Shown here piece after piece: positions 20,201-30,029 of a DNA stretch of 64,000 nt (positions are counted from its first letter, which is position 1; every line of letters starts with the position of its first letter). The notes beneath the pieces were generated by a model that was not told the DNA's origin, made no database searches, and worked only from the letters and a program-made list of their open reading frames with translations. Source of the stretch: Aquisphaera giovannonii. Its GTDB lineage: Bacteria; Planctomycetota; Planctomycetia; Isosphaerales; Isosphaeraceae. The position numbers and the translations under genes are program-made. The DNA lies in the NCBI RefSeq assembly GCF_008087625.1, contig NZ_CP042997.1, positions 4,402,001-4,466,000 of the forward strand. Reading direction: 5' to 3'.

Positions 20201-20614
20201 CGCGTCATGCTGGTGCTCCAGAACGCCCCGCTGCCGCCGCTGGAGGCTGCCGGGCTGCGGCTCAGCCCGATCGAGCTGCCCGCGGACGTGGCCAAGTTCG
20301 ACGCCACGCTCTACGCCCAGGAACAGGCCGGCGGGCTCGAGCTCATCCTGGAATACCGGGCCGAGCGGTACGAGGCGGCGACGATGGAGCGGCTCCTGGC
20401 CTGCTACGTCACGCTCCTCGAGGGCGCCGCCGCGGATCCCGACCGCCCGATCGACGCGATCCCGTTGCTCACCCCGCAGGAGCGCGAGACGATGGCCGGG
20501 CGGTGGAGGGGGCCCGACGACGACGAGGATGGCGGCATCTTCGACCTGGACGCCCTCGACGAGGCGGAGCTCGACGCCCTCCTGGCCGAACTCGACGGGG
20601 AGGACGCCCCGTGA
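17282..20614 (+). CDS. NRPS A-PCP-C, predicted asparagine-activating, terminal C domain
   Basis: A 1110-residue NRPS; the ATG at 17282 overlaps the previous stop by 4 nt, and a start further upstream would read back into the earlier gene. Domains: adenylation about 30-510 (YTSGSTGRPKG at 172), PCP about 540-620 (Ser573 in GGHSL), condensation about 630-1075 (HHVVSD at 763-768). Specificity residues read as D-L-T-K-V-G-E-V-G-K, one change from the recalled asparagine code DLTKLGEVGK and close to aspartate codes. No thioesterase or reductase follows the C domain, and no further module is in the window, so this condensation domain either releases the product or passes it to a protein encoded elsewhere. 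The acidic tail (DEAELDALLAEL) resembles that of the first synthase, which suggests a shared docking partner. Confidence 0.93.
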   Translation: MNAPVQAETRGLDREPAARPLEPLHRAFERQAARTPEAVALRAATGEVSYRELNDRANQLARRLKAMGVGPDVLVGVCLPRSAEMVVGLLAALKAGGAYVPLDPSYPADRLAYMLEDSAAAVLLTEDRLAGSLADFAGPTLFLDRDAPGLAEEIDADLPGDTRPGDLAYVIYTSGSTGRPKGVMITHGGLTNYLGWCVRAYAMAGGRGAPVHSSISFDLTVTALWGPLLAGGRVDLLDESLGLEQLRDAFREPRDDGVVKITPAHLKWLGDQLKPEEAAGRTRVFVIGGEQLTAAHVAFWHEHAPGTALVNEYGPTETVVGCCVYRIPAGPVESLPPVIPIGRPAAGARLYVLDAGMEPVPPGLAGELYIGGPGVARGYLKRPGLTAEKFVPDPFSAEPGARLYRTGDLARYRPDGQFEYLGRVDRQVKVRGYRIEPGEIESALALHELIREAAVVPREDAGGTTVLAAYVVPRGDMAGLPPAAELRAWLAGRLPEYMVPATFTAIEALPLTPNGKLDPGALPEPGEAAPAPGLASRPASGPVEEGVAALAAELLGTGPLGASDNFFDRGGHSLLAAQLLGRLRQTFGVEVPLRAFVDDATVAGLARRIEAALAGGARVDEPPIERLPRDGSPLPASFAQQRLWYLDQLSPGDVSYNIHLAVRLEGELDADALSRAIAEIVRRHETLRTTFVAIEGVPHQRIAEAGTSPAIEFESLDGAGEAALRERLRELGRQPFDLANGPLFHARLLRLGEGDHALSLVLHHVVSDGWSTGVLIREATALYEAFRRGEPSPLPELPVQYADFASWQRRALSGDALNSHLAFWRDRLAGCVPPEIPADRPESAQAQGLAGEARARVEPAALGTVKRLAREGGATLYMALLAALDALLARYTGSDDVAVGTPVAGRSRPEAEGLVGFFVNTLVVRSDLSGSPGFRRLLARVRRDALDAYAHQDLPFERLVGELHASGGGEFPFRVMLVLQNAPLPPLEAAGLRLSPIELPADVAKFDATLYAQEQAGGLELILEYRAERYEAATMERLLACYVTLLEGAAADPDRPIDAIPLLTPQERETMAGRWRGPDDDEDGGIFDLDALDEAELDALLAELDGEDAP

Positions 20615-22296
20615 TCGACCTGGTCCGGTTCCTCCTGGGATGCTCGCGAAGGACCGTGCTCGCCTCGACGGCCGCCGGGGCGGCCGGCGGCGTGGCGGGC
20701 GTCGCCCTGATCGCCCTGGTCCGCCGCCAGCTCGACGGCGGGGCGCCGGCCCCGGCCGCGGCCATGGCGTTCCTGGGGCTCTGCGTGCTGGCCGTCGCGA
20801 TGCGGGTCGCCTCGCAGGTCGCGATGGTGCGGCTCGGCCAGGGGGCGGTGCGGGAGCTCACGCTCCGCGTCGTCCGGAGGACGCTGCGGCTGCCGCTCCG
20901 GGAGTTCGAGTCGATCGACACCGCCGGGCTGCTCGCCACGCTCACGCAGGACGTGGTCGTCCTGGCCAACGCCCTGTCCAGCGTGCCCCAGTTCGCCATC
21001 AACGTCCCGATCGTGGCCGCCAGCGTGGCGTACGTCGGGTGGCTCAGCCCGCTCCTCTTCCTCTGCGGCGTCAGCTTCGCGGCCCTCGCGGTGGCCGCGT
21101 ACATGACGCTGGCCCGGCGGGCGATCCGCGAGCTCCGCGCGGCGAGGCGAGTGCAGGACCGGCTGGTGGCGGCCTTCCAGGCGATGGGCTCGGGCTCCCG
21201 CGAGCTCAGGCAGCACGACGGCCGACGCCGGGCGCTGCTCCACGACTCGCTGGAGCCGGCCTCCGCCGAGCTCCGCGACCGGTCGGTGCGGGCGATGGCG
21301 ACCTTCGCGATCGCCGACGCCTGGAGCCAGCTCGCGTTCTTCGGCTTCATCGGCTTCGTCCTCTTCGCGGCCCCCCGGATCCAGCCCATCCCGACGGGGA
21401 CGCTCGCGGCGGCCGTCCTGGTGGTGCTCTACCTCATGACCCCGCTCGACGTCATCATCAACGGCCTGCCCGCCATGGGCCGGGCGCGCGTCGCCCTGGG
21501 CCGGATCCGGGCCCTCGTGCCCGCGATGGACGGCGACGAGCCGGAGGCGGCGGCCTCGACGGCCGAGGCCCGCCCGGCGTTCCGCGAGTCGCTGCGCCTG
21601 GACGGCGTCACCTTCCGATACCGGGAGGGCGCCGACGATCGGGAGTTCCGGCTCGGCCCGGTCGACCTGGAGCTGCGGGCCGGCGAGGTGGTCTTCCTGG
21701 CCGGCGGCAACGGCAGCGGCAAGACGACGCTGGCCAAGCTCATCTCCGGCCTCTACGAGCCCGAGGCCGGCGCGGTGCTCGTGGACGGCCAGCCCGTCGG
21801 GGACGACGACCAGGCGGCCTATCGCTCACTCTTCTCCGTGGTCTTCGCCGACGGCCACCTGTTCGGCGACTACCGCGGGCTCCCCGGGGCGCCCGACGAG
21901 CTCGCCCGCAGGGCGGGCGCCGGGCTGAGGCGGCTGGAACTGGCGGGGCGCGTCGAGGTGGACGGCGAGTCCAGGTCGTTCTCCACGCTGGACCTCTCCC
22001 AGGGCCAGCGGCGCCGCCTCGCATTGCTCGGCGCCCTGCTCGAGGACCGGCCGATCCTCGTCGTGGACGAATGGGCCGCCAACCAGGACCCGACGTTCAA
22101 GTCGGTCTTCTACCACCGGATACTCCACGAGCTGCGCGCGGCCGGCAAGACGCTCCTGGTGGTCAGCCACGACGAGACGTACTTCGAGGTCGCCGACCGG
22201 GTGCTCCGCCTCTCCGAGGGCCGCGTCGTCGAGGAGACGCCCGCCGCCCCCGACGCGATCTGGCCCGGCACTTTGGGACGAGGGTTGCTGCGATGA
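20611..22296 (+). CDS. ABC exporter, cyclic/lipopeptide type (PvdE/SyrD-like)
   Basis: A 561-residue half-transporter that starts at a GTG in a 4-nt overlap with the NRPS stop. The first 300 residues hold about six membrane helices. The nucleotide-binding domain follows, with Walker A GGNGSGKTT at 365-373, signature LSQGQ at 462-466, Walker B ILVVDEW (Asp486, Glu487) and the switch histidine in SHDE. This order and size fit the PvdE/SyrD family, which moves non-ribosomal peptides across the inner membrane. Being inside the synthase operon, it most likely exports the product, or a precursor of it, to the periplasm. The family call is from domain order and motifs; the direction of transport is inference. 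Confidence 0.88.
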   Translation: MIDLVRFLLGCSRRTVLASTAAGAAGGVAGVALIALVRRQLDGGAPAPAAAMAFLGLCVLAVAMRVASQVAMVRLGQGAVRELTLRVVRRTLRLPLREFESIDTAGLLATLTQDVVVLANALSSVPQFAINVPIVAASVAYVGWLSPLLFLCGVSFAALAVAAYMTLARRAIRELRAARRVQDRLVAAFQAMGSGSRELRQHDGRRRALLHDSLEPASAELRDRSVRAMATFAIADAWSQLAFFGFIGFVLFAAPRIQPIPTGTLAAAVLVVLYLMTPLDVIINGLPAMGRARVALGRIRALVPAMDGDEPEAAASTAEARPAFRESLRLDGVTFRYREGADDREFRLGPVDLELRAGEVVFLAGGNGSGKTTLAKLISGLYEPEAGAVLVDGQPVGDDDQAAYRSLFSVVFADGHLFGDYRGLPGAPDELARRAGAGLRRLELAGRVEVDGESRSFSTLDLSQGQRRRLALLGALLEDRPILVVDEWAANQDPTFKSVFYHRILHELRAAGKTLLVVSHDETYFEVADRVLRLSEGRVVEETPAAPDAIWPGTLGRGLLR

Positions 22297-23591
22297 AGAA
22301 ACTCCTCCTGGGAATCGCCGGCCTCTGGGCGGCGGGCGCCCTCGGCTTCTGGTACTGGGCCGACGCCCGCACCTCCCGCGTCACGTACCGCACGATCGCC
22401 GTCAGGCGGGGCGACCTGCGCACCACCATCAACGCCACGGGCACGATCGAGCCCGAGGAGGTCGTGGACGTAGGAGCCCAGGTCGCCGGGATGATCGAGA
22501 GCTTCGGCGCCGACCCGGCCGACCCGGGCAAGCCCGTGAGCTACGGCACCCGGGTGGAGCAGGGGACCGTGCTGGCCCGGCTGGACAGCTCGCTGTTCAA
22601 GGCCCGCGTCGAGCAGGCGAAGGGCCGCGTCGCCCGCGACGAGGCCGACATCCTCCAGGCGAAGGCCAAGCTCGCCCAGGCCGAGCGCGACTACGAGCGT
22701 TCGCGCAAGCTCCATGCGCGCGGCAACGGCGTCATCGCCCCGCAGGAATACGACGCCGCCGTCTCGACCTACGAGGTCGCCAAGGCGGCGCTCGTCGTGG
22801 CCGAGGGCGCCCTGCTCGTCTCCAGGGCCGACCTCCAGGAGGCCACCGTCAACCTCGGGTACACGACCATCAAGTCCCCGGTGAAGGGCGTCATCCTGGA
22901 CCGGCGGATCAACATCGGCCAGACCGTCGTCGCCAGCCTGAATGCCCCCAGCCTGTTCCTCATCGCCAAGGACCTCTCGCGCATGCAGATCTGGTCCTCC
23001 GTGAATGAGACCGACATCGGCTCCATCCGCGAGGGCCAGGCCGTGCACTTCACCGTGGGAGCCTTCCCGCACGACCGGTTCGAAGGCAAGGTGACCCAGA
23101 TCCGCCTGAACGCCAGCATGAGCCAGAACGTGGTGACGTACACGGTCGTGGTCAGCTTCGACAACGTCGGCGGCAAGCTCATGCCCTACCTGACGGCCCG
23201 CCTCCAGTTCGAGGTCGAATCGCGCAAGGACGTCCCGGTCGTCCCCAACGCCGCCCTCCGCTGGCAGCCCCGCGCGGAGAACGTCGTCCCCGAGGAGCGC
23301 CCCAACCTCGCGAGCTACACCCGCCGCAATCGCGCCAGGCCCGCGGGCAAGGACGCCGAGCCGAGGGAGGACTCCGCGGCCGAGGCCGATCGGAAGCCGG
23401 TCCTCTGGGCTCGCGACGGCGACTACGTCCGCCCCGTCCCCGTCGAACTGGGCCTCACCGACGGGACGTCCACGGAGATCCGCGGGGGGAACGTCAAGGA
23501 CGGCATGGAGATCGTCACCGGCGCGACCCGCGCCGAATCGGCCACGGACGCGATCTCCATACTGCCGCACACCTGGACGGAGAAGAAATGA
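22293..23591 (+). CDS. Membrane-fusion (periplasmic adaptor) protein, MacA/HlyD family
   Basis: A 432-residue adaptor protein; the ATG overlaps the exporter stop by 4 nt. It has an N-terminal membrane anchor (about residues 4-22), a biotinyl-lipoyl half-motif starting near ATGTIEPEEVVDVGAQVAG, a long alpha-helical hairpin rich in Ala, Glu and Lys (about 105-185), the second lipoyl half (VNLGYTTIKSPVKGVI) and a beta-barrel region. Such proteins bridge an inner-membrane transporter and an outer-membrane channel. Its place between two ABC transporters makes either or both possible partners; the MacA-like organisation fits the MacB-type protein downstream best. No TolC-like gene lies in the window. 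A charged, low-complexity insertion near residues 345-365 is unusual. Confidence 0.88.
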   Translation: MKKLLLGIAGLWAAGALGFWYWADARTSRVTYRTIAVRRGDLRTTINATGTIEPEEVVDVGAQVAGMIESFGADPADPGKPVSYGTRVEQGTVLARLDSSLFKARVEQAKGRVARDEADILQAKAKLAQAERDYERSRKLHARGNGVIAPQEYDAAVSTYEVAKAALVVAEGALLVSRADLQEATVNLGYTTIKSPVKGVILDRRINIGQTVVASLNAPSLFLIAKDLSRMQIWSSVNETDIGSIREGQAVHFTVGAFPHDRFEGKVTQIRLNASMSQNVVTYTVVVSFDNVGGKLMPYLTARLQFEVESRKDVPVVPNAALRWQPRAENVVPEERPNLASYTRRNRARPAGKDAEPREDSAAEADRKPVLWARDGDYVRPVPVELGLTDGTSTEIRGGNVKDGMEIVTGATRAESATDAISILPHTWTEKK

Positions 23592-23939
23592 TCCACGGAT
23601 GGAAGATCATATCAAAGACTAATACAAAATACATTTAACCACGGAAAGCACGGAAGGGGACGGGGGGGGAGAGGGAGAAAGAGGGAGAGAGCAGACAGGA
23701 TAGAGGGAGAGGCCCTAACCGGGTCCGGAACGAGCAACCCAGACACGATACAAATTTAGAAATATTTTATCTTTTGATTTATCAGATCGTTACCGCATGA
23801 TGGGTAGCCGCGCACCGGACCAGCCTCCCCCTGTCCCCTTCCGTGCTTTCCGTGTTATCCGTGGTTAGATTCCCCCGTACCCCCGTCCGTATCTCCCATT
23901 CCGTGGATCCCAAGGCCGCGGTGGAATAGCGAGGCGTCC
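23592..23939. repeat. AT-rich island with nested inverted repeats
   Basis: This 348-base gap splits the operon and has no gene. An inner pair of arms, about 23635-23671 and 23827-23867, are imperfect inverted copies; both carry tandem ACGGA-type words, and the right arm has one extra unit. An outer pair (GATCCACGGA near 23591 and its complement near 23901-23910) encloses them. The centre, about 23745-23800, is strongly AT-rich, unlike the flanks, and next to the left arm lies a purine-only tract (about 23656-23690). It resembles a small REP- or MITE-like element or a remnant of one. It may also terminate the upstream transcript or supply a promoter for the MacB-type gene. Confidence 0.75.
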
Positions 23940-26198
<2,259 letters not shown>

Positions 26199-26266
26199 CG
26201 GCTTGACCCGTTGCTACACTGGGTTGAGCCCGAACAGGAAGCGCCACCGATTCAGTCGAGGGCACC

Positions 26267-27313
26267 ATGATGCGATCCCGGACCCGCCCCGAAGCGTCTC
26301 GCCCCGCCCCGAAGCGGCTGGCGACGAGCATCGACATCGACATCGATTCGGCGACCATCCGGGTCGTGGACCCTCGTGTCTTCCGCGACGGCCGGCGGGA
26401 CTGGTGCCGCGCCCTGGCGGAGATCGCGGCGGCGCGGCCCGGGGTGTGCTCGGCCGGGATCGACCTGTCCGACGGCTCGTGCGCGATCGGATTCGCCGCC
26501 GGCACCACGGCGGCGGCCATGGCCGATGCCTTCGCCGCCTCCATGAAAGCGGCCGGCGCGGGGACGGAGGATCGCCCCGCGCACGGTCCCGGATGGCCAT
26601 TCCGACGGGCATCGCATCCGTGGACGCTCGTCGTCGCCCTCGCGGACCAGCCGGAGCGGCCGCCGGCCACATGGGCGGCCCGCATGAAGGATCCCGAGGT
26701 CCTCCTGATCGACCTGCCGAAGCCGGTAGGTCGAGGCACCACGGCGGAGCTCGCCCGCGACGGCGATCGGCCGCTCCAGGCCCTCGCCACCTTCGCTCGG
26801 ACCGGAGGCCATGCCCGGCGAGCTTCCGGGCCGACGCCCGCTCGGGCCGGGGGCTCCCCGGACGCGCCCCCGACCATGATCGTCCATGGCCCGACGCGGC
26901 TGCTCTACCTGGCGCTCGGCTGGGCGTCGTTCGGGATGACCTTCGTCGGCCTGATCATCCCGGGCGTGCCGACTGTGCCGTTCCTGATGCTCACGGGATA
27001 CTACTTCGCCCGATCCTCGACCAGGCTCCACGACTGGCTCCTCCAGACCCGCGTCTTCGGCCGGGTCATCCGCGAGTGGGAGACCGGTGGCGGGCTGAGC
27101 TGGACGTCCAAGGCCAACCTGGTCCTGCTGACACTCACGGCCGTCGCGGCCAGCGTCGTCGTCGCCGGCGCGTCGCTCATGGTCCTCCCGATCATCGCGG
27201 TCTTCAGCGTCGCGGGGATCTTCGGCATCCTCCGCCTGCCGGGCCTGGACCACGAGCCCGAGGCGGAGCCATACGAGGCATCCGGACTCGCCCTGCCTGC
27301 GCCCGCGGTCTGA
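26267..27313 (+). CDS. HMA-like N-terminal region fused to DUF454 (YbaN-like) membrane protein
   Basis: A 348-residue protein. The C-terminal half (about 205-335) matches the DUF454/YbaN pattern: a first hydrophobic helix, then GLIIPGVPTVPFLMLTGYYFA, RLHDWLL and a final hydrophobic pair of helices. The N-terminal 100 residues have the beta-alpha-beta character and RPGVCSAGIDLSDGSCAI stretch seen in HMA-like domains that precede some metal-related membrane proteins; the usual metal-binding CxxC is absent. A Pro/Arg-rich stretch joins the halves. The function of DUF454 proteins is unknown. A start at 26267 follows a 68-nt gap after the MacB-type gene. Confidence 0.75.
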   Translation: MMRSRTRPEASRPAPKRLATSIDIDIDSATIRVVDPRVFRDGRRDWCRALAEIAAARPGVCSAGIDLSDGSCAIGFAAGTTAAAMADAFAASMKAAGAGTEDRPAHGPGWPFRRASHPWTLVVALADQPERPPATWAARMKDPEVLLIDLPKPVGRGTTAELARDGDRPLQALATFARTGGHARRASGPTPARAGGSPDAPPTMIVHGPTRLLYLALGWASFGMTFVGLIIPGVPTVPFLMLTGYYFARSSTRLHDWLLQTRVFGRVIREWETGGGLSWTSKANLVLLTLTAVAASVVVAGASLMVLPIIAVFSVAGIFGILRLPGLDHEPEAEPYEASGLALPAPAV

Positions 27314-27357
27314 CCCGACGGGCCTGGACTTGCTCGGCCGACCCCATCGCCCCCGCC

Positions 27358-28755
27358 TCAGGCCGGGCGGCGGGCGATGGCTCCCTGGAGGAAATAGACG
27401 GGGATCCCGGCGAGGATGCTCATGACGGAGATCATCGACACCCAGGGCCTCTCGTAGCAGACGGCCGCTGTGAGAAGGCCGGTCCCCGCAAGGAAGGCGG
27501 CCGGGACGACCGGATAGCCCAGCGTCCGGAAGGGGCGGGGGAGGTCCGGCCGGCGACGGCGGAGCACATAGACCGAGGCCACCGTCAGCATCGAGAAGAT
27601 CGCCAGGCCGACGCCCGAGTAGACCAGGATCTTCTCGAACGAGGCCGTCCACAACAGGACCAGGGACCAGCCGACCTGGAGGATCGTCGCCATGGTCGGC
27701 GTGCCGCGCGAGGAGAGGCGTCCCGCGACCGAGGGGAACTGCCCGGCGATGGCCATGGCCCGGGCCACGCGCGGGCCCGTCAGGATGTAGGCGCTGAGCG
27801 AGGCGAGGAGCGTCAGGCCGATGGCGATCGACATCGGATCGGCGACGCGGGGGCCGTAGAGGCGCTCGGCCGCGATCTGGGCGATGGGCGCCAGGACGCC
27901 GACGTCCTGCCTGTTCTCCGGCGACTTCACCATGGCCGAGAGGTCGGCCGGCGTCAGCGCCAGGGCGTACGCCGTGTTCAACGCCAGGTAGAGGGCCAGA
28001 ACGAGGCCCGTGCCCAGCAGGATCGCACGCGGCATCCGCTCCTGGGGGCGGTCCACCTCGCCGGTCAGGTACGAGGCGGCGTTCCAGCCGGTATAGGCAT
28101 AGGAGATGTAGACCAGCGACGAGGCCGCCGTGACGAGCAGGTCCGCCGTGATCGGCGGCCGGTCGGAGAGGTTCTCCCAGCGCCCCCAACCGGCGGCCAG
28201 ACCGGCGACGGCCAGGATTGCGAGGATGCCAAGCTTCAGGGCGGTCATGCCTCCTTGGGCTCGGATCGTCGACCCCCGGCCCAGGCAGTGGATTACCCCC
28301 AGGCCGAGGATCGCGAGCGTGGCGACCGCCGGCTGGGCGATCGCGGACGAGGCCTCATCGAGCCTCCACGGTGCCAGCAGGTATTTCGCCGCGGCGAACG
28401 CCGTCGCCGCGATCGGCCCGCCGAAGCCGATGAGGAACGACACCCAGCCGGACAGGAAGCCGGCGAGGGGGCCGTAGGCTTCAGTCAGGAAGACGTAGTC
28501 CCCCCCGGACCGTGGCAGGGCCGTCGTCAGCTCGCAGAGCGTGAGGGCGCCGCAGACGGCGAGGATCCCGCCGATGACCCAGAGGGCGAGCATCACCTGG
28601 TTGCTGCCGACGAAGAAGGTCGTGAACCCCGAGGTCGTCAGGACGCCGGTGCCGATCATGCTCGAGACGACCACGAACGTCGCCGTCGCCAGGCCGAACC
28701 GCGGCCCGCCCTTCGATACCTCGCTCCCCGGGGCCGTCTCCATCGTCGATGTCAT
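27358..28755 (-). CDS. APC-superfamily amino acid permease
   Basis: A 465-residue permease with about 12 hydrophobic helices. The first helix has the APC signature (SSMIGTGVLTTSGF) and is followed by GALTLCELTTALPRSGGDY, typical of amino acid/polyamine/organocation transporters. It is a clear paralog of the permease at 46548-47984: both share the first-helix motif, the GGDYV motif and the LSGWV-FLIGF motif. The substrate cannot be read from sequence. It converges on the DUF454 gene with a 44-nt gap and no obvious hairpin between them. Confidence 0.88.
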   Translation of the reverse strand: MTSTMETAPGSEVSKGGPRFGLATATFVVVSSMIGTGVLTTSGFTTFFVGSNQVMLALWVIGGILAVCGALTLCELTTALPRSGGDYVFLTEAYGPLAGFLSGWVSFLIGFGGPIAATAFAAAKYLLAPWRLDEASSAIAQPAVATLAILGLGVIHCLGRGSTIRAQGGMTALKLGILAILAVAGLAAGWGRWENLSDRPPITADLLVTAASSLVYISYAYTGWNAASYLTGEVDRPQERMPRAILLGTGLVLALYLALNTAYALALTPADLSAMVKSPENRQDVGVLAPIAQIAAERLYGPRVADPMSIAIGLTLLASLSAYILTGPRVARAMAIAGQFPSVAGRLSSRGTPTMATILQVGWSLVLLWTASFEKILVYSGVGLAIFSMLTVASVYVLRRRRPDLPRPFRTLGYPVVPAAFLAGTGLLTAAVCYERPWVSMISVMSILAGIPVYFLQGAIARRPA

Positions 28756-28855
28756 CGGATCTCCTCGCTGGCCGCTCTCGCCGCGGGGCCGGGGCGGCCG
28801 CCCGCTCGCGCGGGCGCGTCCCGGCCAGCCCGTCCGCCACCGGAACGCGGCCGAA

Positions 28856-29734
28856 TCAATGCTTCTTGAGGGTGATCGAGATCCCCGCGCCGTCCATGAG
28901 GACGAACGTGGTGTCGAGGTCGGGGCTGGTCGTGATCGCCTCGATGTAGCGGGGATTGGGCGCCGGCCGCCTCATGTTGTGGGCCAGGATCAGGCCGCCG
29001 GGCCGGACGTAGGGGAGGAGGTCCCGCAGATACGCGTCGTAGCCCTCCTTGTCCGCGTCGATGAACAGGAGGTCGATCGGCTCCTTGTTGCGGGTCGCCG
29101 TCTCGTGGGCGTCGCCCTCGACGATCGTGACGATGTCGTCCACGCCCCCGCGCCTGAAGTTCTCGCGGGCGACGGCGATCCGGCCGGGGTCGATGTCGTG
29201 CGTGTAGAGCCTGCCGCCGGTCTTCCGGAGCGCCATGGCGAACCAGAGGCCCGACTCGCCGGTGGACGTGCCCAGCTCGACCACCCGCTTCGCCCCGATG
29301 GACTCGGCGAGCTCGCGGAGGAGCCGGCCGTCGGACGTGGAGACGTTGGCGTAACGCTCGCCGCCGCGGGCCTGCTCCAGGGCGGCGAGGATGCGCCTCT
29401 CGCCGTCGTCCTTCGGCAGCATCGGCTTGCCCGGGTCGTTCGCGGAGGTCATCTCCCCCGGTCCGCCGGGGCCGCCACGCATGCCTCGGCCGGGGCCGCG
29501 GGGCAGCTCATCGGCCGTCAGCCTGCCGTCCTTGTTGGCGTCATGCTCCCGGAGCTTCGCGGCCGCCGCGTCGATCTCGGCCGGCGAGAGGACGCCGTCG
29601 CGGTCGGAGTCGAAGGCCTGGAGCAGCGGATTGCCGGGCCCTCCGCGCCCGGGCTGTCCGGCCTGCTCCTGGGCCGTCGGGGCCAGGATGGCGGCCCCGA
29701 TCATCGCGGCGATCGCGAATGCCGTGCGGTTCAT
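28856..29734 (-). CDS. Exported EF-hand / O-methyltransferase fusion
   Basis: A 292-residue protein with a signal peptide (MNRTAFAIAAMIGAAILAP). The ATG at 29734 has a GGGAGGA ribosome binding site 6-7 nt upstream; a longer in-frame start at 29857 lacks this and would bury the signal. Next come two EF-hand loops (DSDRDGVLSPAE and DANKDGRLTADE), a Gly/Pro-rich linker, and a class I SAM-dependent methyltransferase of the catechol/caffeoyl-CoA type (VVELGTSTGESGLWFA, then LLFIDADKEGYDAYL and a C-terminal PGGLILAHNM). Calcium binding and methyl transfer are expected from the two families. Finding both in one exported protein is odd, since SAM is a cytosolic cofactor. Confidence 0.85.
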   Translation of the reverse strand: MNRTAFAIAAMIGAAILAPTAQEQAGQPGRGGPGNPLLQAFDSDRDGVLSPAEIDAAAAKLREHDANKDGRLTADELPRGPGRGMRGGPGGPGEMTSANDPGKPMLPKDDGERRILAALEQARGGERYANVSTSDGRLLRELAESIGAKRVVELGTSTGESGLWFAMALRKTGGRLYTHDIDPGRIAVARENFRRGGVDDIVTIVEGDAHETATRNKEPIDLLFIDADKEGYDAYLRDLLPYVRPGGLILAHNMRRPAPNPRYIEAITTSPDLDTTFVLMDGAGISITLKKH

Positions 29735-30029
29735 GGTCGATCCTCCCGATGGAGTTCCTCGGAACGAGCGGAGATCGGCGACGAGACTCGTCGCCCCCCG
29801 GAAGTCGGCGACCGGCGTGCGGTGGACGGCTGCGTCGGAGCCTAAGATCGTCTTCATCCGCGGAGTGTAGGCGGGCGGCGGGGTTCAGCTCGTTGGGGCG
29901 TCCGTTGCTCCATCCTACGGCGAGCGGGGGCCCGCCGCGAGGCTCGCCCCCTTCCGCCGCTGCGACGAGGCGCGATCGAGGCGGCCTTCCTATCGGGAAA
30001 CCCGGCGTCGAATCGTGCGCCGTCGGCGC

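Noticed and set aside
26204-26240. A TTGACC box before the DUF454 gene like those of the paralog array
   Set aside because: With a 17-nt spacer the -10 position is GAGCCC, which does not fit; the nearby TACACT lies too close to the box.
26203-28869. An 888-codon plus-strand frame across the DUF454 and permease genes
   Set aside because: It crosses two real genes in other frames and is low-complexity in the permease part.
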